Source: Chimonanthus salicifolius
Taxonomy: Eukaryota > Streptophyta > Magnoliopsida > Laurales > Calycanthaceae
Length of the DNA stretch: 64,000 nucleotides
Direction: 5' to 3'
Assembly: GCA_013350335.1 (NCBI GenBank)
Contig: CM023540.1
Coordinates: 53,134,905 to 53,198,904, forward strand
A program made the translations under genes and the position numbers. The notes beneath the pieces were generated by a model. That model made no database searches and was not told where the DNA came from. It saw only the letters and a list, made by a program, of their open reading frames with translations. Shown here one piece after another: positions 1-12,260 of the stretch (positions within the stretch are counted from its first letter, which is position 1; every line of letters starts with the position of its first letter).

Positions 1-908
1 ATATCAAGGAGATAGTCCGACTACATGGAGTGCCAGTCTCCATCGTGTCAGATAGAGATACCCGATTTGTCTCTCGATTTTGGCAGGGATTACAGACGCA
101 GTTAGGCACCAGGTTATGTTTTAGTACAACATTTCATCCTCAAACAGATTGTCAGTCTGAGAGGACTATCCAAACATTAGAGGACATGTTGAGAGCATGT
201 GTCATGGACATGCAAGGAAGTTGGGAAGATCATTTAGCTTTAATTGAATTTGTATACAACAACAACTATCAGTCAAGTATACAAATGGCACCGTACGAGG
301 CTTTATACGATAGACCCTGTAGATCACCTCTGTGTTGGACAAAAGTAGGAGACAAAGCTTTGTGAGGACCAGATATGGTACGTGAAACGACATAACAAGT
401 GGAAGTCATAAAGCAACGTCTCAAAACCGCTCAGAGCCGACACAAAAGTTACGCTGATAAAAAACGGAGACCATTAGAATTTGAAATCGGAGACTTTGTG
501 TTCCTACGTGTAGCTCCACGTCATGGAATACAGAGATTTGGACGTAGAGGAAAGTTGTCACCACGATACGTTGGACCTTTCGAAGTTTTGAAGAGAATCG
601 AAGAAGTTGCTTACAAGATAGCACTACCTCCAAGCCTAGAAAAGGTACACAATACATTTCATGTGTCTATGCTCAGAAAATACGAACCAGATCCATCTCA
701 CGTGTTGAACGTGGAAGACATTGAAATCGCTGAAGATCTAACTTTTGAAGAAATACCCCTTGAGATCCAAGATACCAGGACTCAGGTACTTCGACGAAAA
801 ACTATACCACTAGTGCAGGAGTTATGGCAACACCAAGGAACTCAGCACGTCACTTGGGAACTAGAATCGACTATGAGGAAATTATACCCGAGTCTCTTTG
901 CTAATTAA
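1..908 (+). pseudogene. Ty3/gypsy chromovirus pol 3' end: integrase, GPY/F, chromodomain
   Basis: This is the C-terminal part of a retrotransposon polyprotein, running off the left edge of the window. Seen: an integrase catalytic-core segment with SDRDTRF (second catalytic Asp) and QTDCQSERT (catalytic Glu; the usual Gly before QSER is Cys). A GPY/F module follows (KLSPRYVGPFEV, then VHNTFHVSMLRKY). The product ends in a chromodomain-like tail (HVTWELE...MRKLYPSLF). Integrase inserts the cDNA, and in chromoviruses the chromodomain biases targeting to heterochromatin (family knowledge). Two in-frame nonsense codons, TGA at 363-365 and TAA near 393-395, separate the core from the GPY part while the frame is unchanged, so this copy is dead. 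The domain order and the polypurine tract and long LTR just downstream fit the Tekay/Del lineage. Confidence 0.93.
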
Positions 909-951
909 AGGTACGACTTTTTCTATTTAAATTTCGGGACTAAATTTCTTT

Positions 952-964
952 AAGGGGGGTGGGA
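952..964 (+). other. Polypurine tract of the Tekay-like element
   Basis: The purine run AAGGGGGGTGGGA lies 43 bp after the chromodomain stop and directly abuts the TG of the 3' LTR. This is the standard place for the plus-strand priming site of an LTR retrotransposon. Confidence 0.85.
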
Positions 965-2029
965 TGTAATACCCCAGCCCAATTTAGGAATTAATTATGA
1001 TTAATTACATAATTTTTATCCGTTAATTATGAAATATTTTCCTCTAATCGTAAAGTGTATCAAATAAGTTTTTCAACGAATCTAAGTTTGACTTGATCCG
1101 AATCCGGTAACTCTTCTAATTAAGTTTCAAAGATATATGGGTGAGTTACGAATATAATAATAATATTATTTTAGGCTTAAATCTTAGCTGCTATATAAAT
1201 TCAGTCATTTGACTTAGTTTGAACTTCAAATTTTAGATTATGCATTATTTTTAAATTCCGGACCTAATGACATGCCAATCTCGCTATAATTTCGCTAATT
1301 TATTTTACCCCTAAGTTTTAAAGTGATAAAACCCCAATTTGACAGAGTAGAGGAAGTCCTAAAAATATATAAAGAGAGTCAGTACTCAATCTGTATTATA
1401 ACTAAGTTGTTTATTTCTTTACACTCTAAAATAATTAGTTTTTGATATTTACTTTAAGCCATGAAATATAGGCCGTTGAATATTCTTTCACTTGGAAAAT
1501 ATGATTTTTGACTTCAAAACCCTTTGAAACTTTAGAATGTTTTTATCAGACAAATTTACTCTATCAAACTATAAGGTTGGATACTTTCAAAAAGAATCTT
1601 GAACATTAGAAGATTTTGTTAAAACGGTGATTTTTAGCAAAAACACTGGGTTTTTGAAATAGATTTTACTCCAAATTTTAATACCATGCTCAGTTTTTAA
1701 TACCTGACCTACTGAACCAATTATATCAATTTAGTGAGACCCTGAAATGCCCCGATAAAAGAAAGGACATAGATGTAAATAGTAAAAAGAATAAACTAAT
1801 ATTATATTATAAAATAATATCAGAAACCAGATGAAAGATAGGTTTCAAAGCTACGGATGTAGCTTTTAGTTGTGCTGGAAGAATACAACACTCCCAATTG
1901 CCTATGTCACTGTGCGGTAGTTGTAATAATAATTATAAAATATATAACAATAAATGCATTGTTATTAAAAAACCTATAAACCTATGAATAGCTTCGGCAA
2001 CCTGTATGACTAAAATCCATACGGCTGCC

Positions 2030-2040
2030 TATAAATAGGA
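2030..2040 (+). promoter_or_regulatory. TATA box of the Tekay-like LTR
   Basis: TATAAATAGGA is followed about 30 bp downstream by an A-run and then by a pyrimidine-rich (CTCTCT) stretch, a typical plant core promoter and leader arrangement. It places the transcription start near 2060-2070. Confidence 0.6.
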
Positions 2041-2520
2041 GTAATCGGCAAGGAAGCCAGAACGTAAAGAAAAAAAAAAAAACTCCTCTGCCGTTTTGCT
2101 CTCTCTCTCTCTCTTTCAAAAACAACAAGCTCTCTCTCCTATTTTTCTTTTCTTTCTCTTGCTTTGGCCATACCAGCAGCAGCCGAACGTTCGGGTTTCC
2201 CGTATTCTTTTAAGGGTTTTCAAATTTAGTCAATCTTATACAGAATTTTGCACCCAAGGTATCGAAATAATCCTATTTTTATTTTTATTAACTCCATAGC
2301 AAATTAGGAGTAAAATAGCTTAGTATTGGGGTTCAAAAAAATGAGATTTTTTTTAAATTGAGGAAAAATAGATTTCCTCTTAAAATTTAAATTTTACCCT
2401 CAAGATTCGTATTATTTTACGTTCAAAATATAATTTTTGACCCTAAGTAAAATCGGGGAAAAGATTAACCCCAGCTAACTATTGTGTGTTTATTTTCCGC
2501 CTTGTGTGTTTAAATTCTTG

Positions 2521-2806
2521 TACTGTACCCTCTGGGCCACATTCTCAATACGTTTCCATGGTCCTTCTTCCAGAAGACAATACGAGAATAGGGCACTGAG
2601 TACTTTTATTTACTTTACTGTCTCTGTATCCTCTGGGCCACATTATCAATACGTCTCCATGGTCCTTCTTCCAGAAGACAATATGAGGATAGGGCACTGA
2701 GTACTTTTATTTACTTTACTGTCTTTGTACCCTCTGGGCCTCTCACAATACGTCTCCATGGTCCTTTCTCCAGAAGACAATACGAGAGAAGGCACTGAGT
2801 ACTTTA
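2521..2806 (+). repeat. 101-bp tandem repeat, 2.8 copies, inside LTR
   Basis: The core CTCTGGGCC starts at 2530, 2631 and 2732, giving an exact 101-bp period. Each unit contains ATACGTNTCCATGGTCC, CCAGAAGACAATA and GGCACTGAGTACTTT. The third copy is shortened. It lies in the transcribed part of the LTR. Confidence 0.9.
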
Positions 2807-4401
2807 TATTTTTCATTTTATTGTAATGTTTTGGATGGCTGACAACTAACTTTCTGACATAATTTAAAGGAGTAGAAAGAGCCTAGGTGACTCATTACAC
2901 ATATTATGTTTTTTGGAAAAATAGCACGGGGTTTGGGAAATTATTATGCGTATATACTGACAAATAGAAAATTTATACATTTTACTCTATCTTACAGATT
3001 TTCTGTGAAAAACTCAACCGGAGAAGGTGAGGAGACTCGAACCAACACTTGTATTGTGTTATATGTTAAACACACTAACACCAGACTGAAATGGGACCCA
3101 TGGTCAATTAAAGATGGAAAAGGCTATATACGTCCAGAATACGAGAGCTGACACTGCCTACATGTAAGGGATGTAAATGTTCTAACTTTTTAGAACGTAG
3201 GCGTTAAAATAGTGTCGGGGAGTCGAAGATTTGTAGTCTCTAACGCAGTATGGACCCATGGAGTGTCTGGGAATTGTCGGGTAAAAACTGGGTGAAGGCA
3301 TTCATGTTATTAAATTCAGTTTTATATGTTGTGTGATATTGATTATTTTATTGATCTCTTGTATTGGTATTGGATACACCAAATGGTAAGGATGAAATAT
3401 GGTGGTTCTCTCAGAATAAGTCCCTGTGTAAAGAGGGCACTGGAAATCATGCATTATCATGCATTTGACATTTGCATGTGATAATTATGTTCATAAGTTA
3501 AATCTGTGGAAGATAATAACTTTGTAAAGTTTGATATTTGCCGTTGGGCGATAATTGCTGAGATTAGCCGAACACCGTTTGCGAACCGTTGGGTTGGGTG
3601 TGTTAGTAGGCTGTGGTCGACCGCCATCAACCGTTGGTGTTGGATGGGCTAGTAGACCGGGTCGTGGAGACCGTATGCACTTGCAAGTTGCTATATTATT
3701 TCCGTGGAGGAATTAATATTAGTTCTGTTTGGAACTTTAAATGGGGGCTGACCCCGGTGTTGTAACATGGCTGGGGACTGACCCCAGTGTTAACAATACA
3801 ATGTGAGTAAAAGCCTTAGAAGATGATCCTAGGGAGAAAATGGGATATAACATGCTTTTATATGACATGCATTGCTTATGCATTGTTGCATTGCAGTCAT
3901 TGGATTTTATGGTGAGTTCTCCCCACTGGGCTATTGCTCACGTCCCTTACAATGCAGGATCTGAACCAGAGGAAGGATTGGAGGGACCAGTAGTGCCTCG
4001 TTGAAAGTCGGAACTTAGAAGTTCCTAAGGTTTTCCGTACGTGGAAACCATTTGCCTGTTTGAATATGTTTGAGTGTTTGTAATAAATATGCCTCATGTG
4101 GCATAAGAAACTTATGTCTGTAAGTTTTAATGTCGTATACATTATATCCACTATGTTTTCGTGCGTAACACTGATGAGACAAATGAAAATATTCGTTGTG
4201 TGATATGGGTTGTATATGGGGACATATGGTATATGTTTGAGTCCATGGGTGAAAAACACGTGCGACATTTTCTAGGATCGGGTTTTGGTAAACTTGAAGA
4301 TCCAGCCCAGTTATGACGTCGGGTGACTAGAGTTTATAGTTAAAAAAAAAAAAAAAAATTTAGTCGCGTTCCGGGCCTACATCTGGGTTCGGGGCATGAC
4401 A

Positions 4402-5826
4402 GTTATATGAATCATTGATGTTTTTCTCTAAAGATTTATTTTAGTGAATTTCTTCAAAATTGTTAATGAGACTCGGATCCACGCCTGATTCGTTTCAGGC
4501 TAAAGGGAATGATGTCATGTGATGCTTTCAGAAGCTTGTATCACATTTTAGTATTCAATTTGATGTGTATTTGGATTTTGTCTTTTCACAAAATTTCTTC
4601 CGAGCTTGGGCCATGTTTAGTTTAAAGAAATTTGACAGACAGTTGGGTTTCTTCAATTGTATTTATTACATTTAAGTTTAATCTATTTTATCATTTTAAA
4701 TACCACTTACCATCAAGTGGTAATCTTACCTATGGTCTCTCAGAAGAAATGAAGTTTAAAGTAAGGTTGCATGTTGAAAAAATGAAGTTTATGATGATAA
4801 TTAAATTCGGATTAAGAGGAAAATTACTCAGATCTGAATACTAGGCAGTGCTGAATTATTTCAGCCAGGGAACAACAAAAGACAAAGCTGAAATTTGAAA
4901 ATAAAATAATAAAAAAGGATAGGAATGGGATGGAGGTTTGGCTGCATCTGCAAGTTGTATATGAGAATTCAATCAGTTGAATTCACAAGTGTTTTGTACA
5001 GATTTTATCTGTGAACTTTTCAGCCGACTCGATTGTATCCATTTTTTTATCCTTTCAAATCAATTTTACTCTAAGAAAAATTCAATTCCCTATTATGAAA
5101 ATCCCATCAATTGGTATCCTGTGGTATGTTTGTATGGGACTAAAATTCATGTTTTAGATTTGGGTGTATTAAGATAAGAAAATCTTGAAAGAGAAATAGA
5201 TTTTCACTCCCAAAACTTCAAATCCTAAATTATGAAGTTTATAACAGTTAGTGTCGGTCAAATCGACACCTAGCAGGAAATGCCTTTTAGTGTACTTATT
5301 AAACTTGTACATCAACTCATGATGGAGAATTGATTTATTATGATGAATTAATCAATTTTGAAACATATGAAGAATATTTAGGATGTCGTATATATTCAAT
5401 AAAGTGATAGAAATATAAGATTATGTGTTTCATATGAAAGTTCTTATGAATTGAATGTGAATCTTGATTGATTCAATTACAGTGTAAAGTAATTATTTTG
5501 ATTTGAATTCAGATTATGATAGGTTTGTTAGTCACCAAAGTGGCCAAAGCGGAATGTGTTGAAAATCGAGTCATATAACCATGATTTAATACCCTTCCCA
5601 ACTACTAAATGATAATGGCTTTACAAATTGCAATCTCTAATCACATAGATATTAGGTTGGCCCAAAGGTGTACCGTTTCGAGTGGTGAACGGATTGGGAT
5701 AGGATAATTGACGTGTATTTGTGGTTGGTCTTTGTACGGACACCCAAAGGTGACGGCGATATTTGGTTACTTATACTTAGTTGGTTAGTCCTATTGGTGA
5801 CTGGGAATCACCATGATGATTATAAT
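4402..5826. other. Intervening AT-rich DNA and upstream part of copia element
   Basis: No supported gene. The segment from about 5230 onwards is probably the untranslated leader of the copia element whose gag remnant begins near 6150 (repeated CCCAAAGGT motifs). A weak match to a tRNA-Met primer site (TTGGTATCCTGTGG near 5111) is too degenerate to place the 5' LTR. The rest is AT-rich with no recognisable feature. Confidence 0.45.
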
Positions 5827-5948
5827 GGTGTGCCAATAGATTACCCAAAGGTAGATCACTGGCAATACTATTTGCTAAAGTTATTTTAAACGGTGTGTCA
5901 TAAGATTACCCAAAGGTAGATCCAATAACACTATTTACTAAAGTTATT
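5827..5948 (+). repeat. 65-bp tandem duplication in copia leader
   Basis: Two adjacent diverged copies start with GGTGTGNCAATAGATTACCC-like sequence at 5827 and 5892. Each contains ATTACCCAAAGGTAGATC and ends in CTAAAGTTATT. Confidence 0.8.
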
Positions 5949-6149
5949 GATTGTGTGTTTCTACTTAAGTTTAACTCATAGCATTCAAGAGTGAACATGT
6001 ATTATGAATTTGTAGCTACCTTACATGTTATGCTTAATGCGCAAGCTTCGTTTGTCCCCATATTGAATATGATGAATTTCTCATAAAGAAAATAATAAGT
6101 TGAGTTTTACCTTGATGTATCCGATCTTGATAAAGTAATTATTTAAGAT

Positions 6150-6625
6150 AGGCCTATTATAACTTACGAAAGTAGTGCTCAAGAGAAAGCGTCACATGAA
6201 GCGTGGATTAAGTCTATCAGACTTGGTCTTATGTTCATGCGCATGACCATTGCAAACAACATTAAGTCAACACTATCAGAACAAATAATATTTAGGAGTT
6301 CCTCCAAAGCATAGAAAATAATTTCAAATTAGTGGACAAATCCTTAGCTTGGACATTTATGGCAAGACTCATCACAACGAAATATGGCAAAACTTGAGGA
6401 ATGTATGAGCATGTGCTGGAAATGACCAATATCATTCCTCAAATAAAGAACCTTGGAATGAGTGTAGATGATTTTTCATTGTCCAGTTCATTATGAATTT
6501 TCTACCTTCTTAGTATGGGCCGTTTCAAATTAGTTACAATATTATGAAAGACAAATGGCAAATAATTGAATTGACAAATATGTTGATTTAAGAGGAGACT
6601 AGACTTAAGAAAATTGGACATCACT
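6150..6625 (+). pseudogene. Ty1/copia gag remnant (UBN2-type capsid)
   Basis: Conceptual translation gives fragments typical of copia gag, WIKSIRLGLMFMRMTIANN followed by IKSTLSEQ. Frameshifted blocks then match the usual gag order (a loading-type motif, then a region ending near RLKK). The coding sequence has many stops and frameshifts. The gag C-terminus with its CCHC knuckle, the protease and the integrase zinc-binding domain are all missing: the gag remnant joins directly to integrase near 6625-6650. Gag would form the virus-like particle. This copy cannot. Confidence 0.7.
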
Positions 6626-6639
6626 CACTCCATCTAATG

Positions 6640-9197
6640 AGTCGAGGGCTACTTGAATTGATCTATACTGATGTATGTGGCATATTGATCTTCCATCTTT
6701 TGGTGGAGAATCCTATTTCATCACTTTTATAGATGACTTTTCATGGTATGGTTACATTTATCTATTACACGGTAAATCTCAAGTGGTTAAATCTCTAGAG
6801 ATTTTTATCCCTGAGGCAGAAAGGCAATTGGATAGGAATGTGAAGGTCATAAGATCTGATAGGGGTGGTGAGTATTATGGTAGGTATGATGAAACAGGTT
6901 AACACCCGTGGCCATTTGTTAGATTACTAGAAAGTCAAGGAATTGTAGCTCAATAAACAAAGCCTGGTACGCCTCAGTAGAATGGTGTTACTGAAAGGCA
7001 AAATCAAACACTTGTGGATATGGTTAGGAGTATGCTATGTAACGGCAATGTACCTGTTATATTGTGGATGTATGTATTAAGGACCGCAGTGTGCATATTG
7101 AACAAGGTTCCTAGTAAGTCGTTCCTAAGACACCTTTTTAATTGTGGACATGAAGGAAACCCATTTTAAGACACCTGCATGTATGGGGTTGTCCTGCAGA
7201 AGGAAGGATATATAATCCAAATGAAAGAAAGCTTGATGAGAGGATAATCAGTGGTTACTTCATCGGTTACCCTAAGAAGTCCAAAGGGTATAAATGCAAA
7301 ATTCATAGAAAATGGTGAGGTTAGTGGAAGTGATATAGTAAGAAGTGTAAATGTAAAAGAAGTGTGGGTACAAGTCGAAACAGACACTTGAATGATCAAT
7401 CACTCCATTAAAAAAAAAAAAACCCATCACCAGTGAGGAATCGATTGTAGAACAACCATAAGAAATAACCTTAAGAAGGTCTCAAAGACAAAAAATACAT
7501 GTTATTTCGAATGATTATGTGGTTTACATATAAGAATCGGATTATGATTTCGGGACTGTTAAGGATCCGTTCACTTATGAAGAAGCCATAGAATATGAAA
7601 ATTCTGATAAAAGGATAGATGCTATGAAAGATGAGTTGGAATCCATGAACCAGAATGAAGTCTTGGATTTAGTAAAATTGTCCCATGGATAAAAGAAAGT
7701 AGGATGTAAATGGGTCTTTAAGACTAAACGAGACTCAAAGGGCAATATCGAACGATATAAAGCCATATTTGTGGCCAAGGCGTTTACTCAGAAGGATGGC
7801 ATTGATTATAAAGAGATCTTATCTTCTGTATCCAGGAAGGACTCTTTCAGAATAGTTATCGCGTTGGTGGCTCATTATGATTTGGAGTTATACCAGATGG
7901 ATGTTAAAACAACATCTTTGAATGGTAATCTAGATGAGGTTTTCTATATGGATCAACCTAAGGGTTTCTCCATAGAGGGCAAGGAACACATGACATGCAA
8001 ACTTAAAAAATCAATTTATGGCCTTAAGCAAGCCTCCTGGCGATAGTATCTTAAGTTCAACGATATTGTTATTTCCTTCGTTTTTAAGGAAAACATCATT
8101 GATTGTGTATATACCTGAAGGTTAGTGGGAGAAAATATATCTTCTTGATATTGTACGTTGATGATATTTTGCTTGCCACTAATGATCTTGGTATGATGTT
8201 TGAAATCAAGAAATTTCTCTCTAGTAATTTTGAAATGAGAGATATGGGAGAGACATCCTATGTGTTTGGAATAGAAATATTCTATGACAAAACACGTGGT
8301 ATGTTAGGGCTGTCTCAGAAAGCCTATATAAAAAAGAATTTTAGAGAGATTTAGCATGTAGAATTATTCCTCTCAAGATGTCCCTACACAGAAAGGAGAT
8401 AAATTTGGTCTAATGTAAGTTAAATGATATTGTTACTTCCTTCGGTTTTAAGGAAAACACCGTTGATGGTATATATACCTGAAGGTTAATGGGAGCAAAT
8501 ATATCTTCTTGATATTGTACGTTGATGATATTTTGCTTGCCAGTAATGATCTTGGTATGATGTTATTGGTTACTCGGGTTCGGTTTGTCATCGGTAAGCT
8601 GGGCACATATCAAAGTAACCCTAGAATAGATCACTGGAAAGATGCAAAGAAAGTTATGAGATATTTACAGGGTACTAAGGACTTTATGATCACTTTTAAG
8701 AGGTCCGACAATCTCGAGGTTATAGGTTATTTGGGTTTAGACTTTGTTGGATGGGTTGATAGTATAAAGTCAACGTTTGGTTATTTTTTCCTTATGGTTG
8801 ACAAAACAATCTCATGAAAAGGTGTCAAACAAACTATCATCGAACCAGGAACCATGAAAGTAAACTTTGTAACATGCTATGAGGCCACTATTCAAAGAAT
8901 GTAGTAGTAGAACTTTATCTCAGAACTTGGAATTGTTGACAGCATTCCCAAGACACTGAGAATTTATTGTGATAAGTCCGCAGCAGTTTTCTTCTCAAAA
9001 AACGACAAGTATTCTAATGGATCGAAACACATGAAATTGGAATACTTTGTTGTAAAAGAAGATTTTCAGAAACAGACAGTGTCTATTGAGCGCATCAGCA
9101 CTCAGCTTATGATAGTAGATCCGTTGACAAAAGATCTACTTATAAAGACCTTTAAAGAACATGCCAATAGCATGGGTCTCGAACGTAACTCATCATG
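6640..9197 (+). pseudogene. Ty1/copia pol remnant: integrase, RT, RNase H
   Basis: Blocks in order: integrase core (TFIDDFSWYGYIYLLH and KVIRSDRGGEYYGRYDETG, carrying two catalytic Asp); integrase C-terminal blocks to about 7300; reverse transcriptase N-terminal block (GCKWVFKTKRDSKGNIERYK), QMDVKTTSLNGNLDEVFYMD and LKKSIYGLKQAS; the catalytic YVDDILLATND near 8155-8190; and RNase H blocks ending SKHMKLEY...DPLTKDLL...MGLERN near 9197. Several stops and shifts break the frame, and part of RT is duplicated. The stretch between the second YVDD copy and the RNase H region is deleted. I do not assign a copia lineage. Confidence 0.88.
8052..8564 (+). repeat. Direct duplication of RT segment (8052-8200 and 8415-8564)
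   Basis: About 149 bp covering the YVDD region occurs twice, roughly 363 bp apart, with a few substitutions. In both copies the duplicate runs from TAAGTT.AA.GATATTGTTA to GGTATGATGTT. The second copy leads straight into the RNase H region instead of the rest of RT, so one copy-junction coincides with a deletion. Confidence 0.85.
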
Positions 9198-9611
9198 ATG
9201 TATTTGATGTTATTGATGTATTTTGAACTGCTCTATGTATTTATGTGAGATATTTGACACTTGAGTACTCATGATAGCATTTCTGATATTTTATTCTTTT
9301 TTATTATATTTTATTTGTATACATTATCTGTGATTGTTTATCACTGACAAGAATAGTCTTTGTATTAAGACACTTATGTGCACCATTATGAAATCTCTCA
9401 CTTAAGAGTTATGCTAAATGGGTCACTTATGTTGTAGTGATGGAATGGACCATATCGGATAAGATGATATGTAACCGCCATTGCTCGCATTTGTGGGTTG
9501 TTTAGTATTAACATTATGATGATAACTGTATTATGACTATTTGAATGTGAATTATGTGCGTGCCTTATGTTAACCTTGTTTTAAATTCAATAATGATGAT
9601 GATGTGGGTCA

Positions 9612-10047
9612 TGTTGGAAAATGTAAGACCATTTCTCTCTATGATGTGGCCCGCACATCTTTTGAATTTAAACTCAAGGAACTCACATTCACCTCTTTGC
9701 ATGTAATGGTTAGGAGAGTAAAAGAAAGGGTCAGTTACCCATTTTGATGGGAAGTGGGTTTAAGTTTTTGTAACTACTTTTGGGTCCTCCTCTCTACCCA
9801 TGAAGTTTCATCTCTGCAACTCTTGAATTCCATTACCTAAAGGAAAATACAGCACTGAGACTAAGGATGGGAAAGAGAGAAAAATCTAAAGGGCACCATC
9901 TTCTCTCCATTTGCATTGTGAAGGATCAAAGGATATACAGTGATATTGGACTGATAGAGGAGTCTCTTAATCAAGCAATGGATTCGGGTATGTATTTTGC
10001 TTATGATGTTCAATTCCGCCTAATGTTATGTTTATTGCAAAGCGACA
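9612..10047 (+). repeat. Probable 3' LTR of the copia element
   Basis: GATGTGGGTCA at 9601-9611 looks like a worn polypurine tract, and TGTTGGAAAATG follows at 9612, a start common in this kind of copia LTR. The end is placed near 10039-10047 because a TTCAATTCCGC...ATGTTATG stretch just before it resembles the usual U5 end of such LTRs, but no target-site duplication confirms it. The 61-codon ORF inside looks spurious. Confidence 0.5.
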
Positions 10048-11198
10048 TTTGATTCAGCTCTTGTGGAATAATGACAATGGATTCAAATCATGTTTTAAAT
10101 TGGAATATTAAGATGTAAATCTCATAATGCACTTGATAATTTTATTCCCAAATCTTCAATCCTTATTAAGAAAATTATCCCATCATCAACAAATTCGTTT
10201 TCTTACCTTACAAAGATGCCACCTTAGATATGGGAAATAAAAGTTCCAAGATCATAGATACAAGTCACTTATGGTGATTGTGGATTTATGAAAGCTTCTA
10301 TATTTGCTGCCACTTATGGCAAAAGAAATGCAAATTTTGTCCCTTAAGATGATACAAGTCAAGAGACCAGAAAATTGAATGTAGAGAACCATGCATATGG
10401 AGACATATCATAGATGGATAGCAAAATTATCAATTTACAATAGATAATAGTAATTAATCGAGTTTTCATTCTAAAACATGAAAAGTGATGTAGATAGCCT
10501 AATTTGACCTTGAACTTGAATTACAATTTGAGATCCAAGACGGGACCAAATTAAACACCTAAAATCCACTGATTTACTTATAAAAAAATGTATATACAAA
10601 ATTAAATGAGATAACACCTAAAGTGATATATTTTATTCTAAGAATCCCTTGTGCTAAACCCAAAATGAATTTAATTCATGTTCTATATTTTGGGAGGAGT
10701 AGAGTTAAAAAGTTATAAATAGGAGGCACTCAGAGAAGAAGTCTACCACTAAAATCTTGGAGGGAAATGATAATAAGGACATGCTAAATTGTAGAATGAT
10801 TGATAGGATGGTTTATGATAATAAGGACGATTGGATAAAAAGAACTCATAAATCTCACTCCAAATATATATGATTTTGGCTTATGGTGATGATGATTAGG
10901 ATAATGATTTTGTACTTAAGCCTATTTTTTTAAATTTTAAGGTGCTTCTAGATGAGCTCCACCTAAGTTGACACAAAGTTGAACCTATTTTCTCCTTAGA
11001 TATTTGATGTAAGGGTTTTCATTGTTAAATTCGGAACCCTATCAAACTCTATTTCAACTATACTTTATATACACACAATTACATACATGAAACCATTGTT
11101 ATATAGTTTAACCAAGTTTAACCAACTACATCTCTTTATTTAGAAATCAAATACAAGTCTATAAAACCAAAATTCAAATGCAACATTATCTTAACCTA
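10048..11198. other. AT-rich intergenic DNA, nothing recognised
   Basis: No ORF with coding character, no terminal repeats and no RNA gene recognised. The stretch separates the copia 3' end from a minus-strand SIRE-like LTR. Confidence 0.5.
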
Positions 11199-12260
11199 AC
11201 TCCAATACCAATTGAAAGTCCGGGCTAGAGCAATGTCAGTCTCAATCTGAGGGAGAAGAGAGGAGGGGTTGGTGGTGAATAGGACCTTTCCAGATTTTAT
11301 GGCCTTTTTAAAATTTAATCAATCATCTTTAATGTGTTGTGTGATTATTTAAGTGTGCAGGAGATGATCAAATAGGAATCAAGCCACACAACATTCAACT
11401 TTACATGCACAATGATATATAGTGGTTTGGTTTAAACAAACCTACATCCACTTTTGGACTCACCCGATCTTGGGCTATCCGATGATACACTATGAAAGGG
11501 AGTCACGCCCTAGTGACACATCCTAAGAGATTTGACCACCTTGGTCTACTACTCGACTACTATTTTTTTATGGTGGTTTGGGCACTAAGCATTAATCCAC
11601 CTTAAATGAAGATAATGTAAATGAAATGAAGAACACTTGCCTTGAAGCTTGCTGATGCCAATGATATGCTTTTTCTTGAGTTCTTCCCGCTTTGATCTTT
11701 GATATTCACTAGTGTATGTGAAATCACAGCTAAGAGGAGGTCTAGGATATAAGGTTTCACTATGGATCCTAGAGGTTTCTCTCACAATCTCTTGATCAAA
11801 AGTTAATCTTGATTGATCTAAAGTTTTTCAAGGAGGTTCAATGAAGAGAGAAATGATGGAATGCTCAGGTAGAAGTCTGGAAACCCAAGAGGCAAAAACT
11901 GGACCAAAACACGAGTTTATATAGAGAAAAACATGTCCAAATGGCTAGTCCTCGAGCTAAGATGTCAAATCAATCACGTCAGTTGGGAAGTTTGAAAAAA
12001 AACAATGATTACAGTTGGACAACAGTCATCTTCGAGGGCCTCGACAACGGTCGAGGTCCTCATGCTGGGAGCAATGTGTTTTTATAGATTTTTTTTCCAG
12101 TGAAACTAGGTCGAGGGCTCGAGCTCTTTCAGGGGCCTCGAGAATACTCTATACAAGTTCGAGGTGCTCGAACATTGTCGAGGGCCTCGTACTGAGACCA
12201 ACTCAGATTTACAGTTATTTTTCATCATATCTCAGATCGAGGGGCTTGAGAGGTGTCGAG
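11199..12260 (-). repeat. SIRE-like LTR fragment with primer-site remnant (minus)
   Basis: At the left, a worn reverse complement of the tRNA-Met primer site (CTCCAATACCAATT) is followed by TGAAAGTCCG at 11213, the U5 end seen in the other SIRE-like LTRs here. The shared U5/R landmarks follow (GGTGAATAGGA, TATAGTGGTTTGGTT, CATCCACTTTTGGACTCACC). A minus-strand TATA box (TTTATATAGA, 11917-11926) is followed, further upstream in U3, by a dense cluster of CGAGGGCCTCGA-like motifs (11949-12260). The U3 start is missing because a chromovirus-type LTR begins at 12261. No coding part of this element survives to the left. Confidence 0.72.

Larger units (their letters stand above)
965..4401 (+). repeat. 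3' LTR of Tekay/Del-type chromovirus, about 3.4 kb
   Basis: The LTR starts TGTAATACCCC right after the polypurine tract and ends in ...GGGGCATGACA, giving TG...CA termini and a length of 3437 bp, within the long range usual for Tekay LTRs. It has a TATA box near 2030 followed by an A-run and a CT-rich stretch (about 2067-2120), so U3 is about 965-2060. A 101-bp tandem repeat lies at 2521-2806 and a shorter GGGGACTGACCCC-type imperfect repeat near 3742-3790. The ORFs in it look spurious. The 5' LTR is outside the window, so neither target-site duplication nor age can be read. The right boundary is inferred from the terminal motif alone. Confidence 0.82.

Noticed and set aside
4977..5177. Short ORFs between the Tekay LTR and the copia element
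   Set aside because: AT-rich, no recognisable domain or codon signature; treated as chance frames.
9867..10052. 61-codon ORF after the copia pol
   Set aside because: Lies inside the proposed 3' LTR, has no known motif and is short enough to occur by chance.
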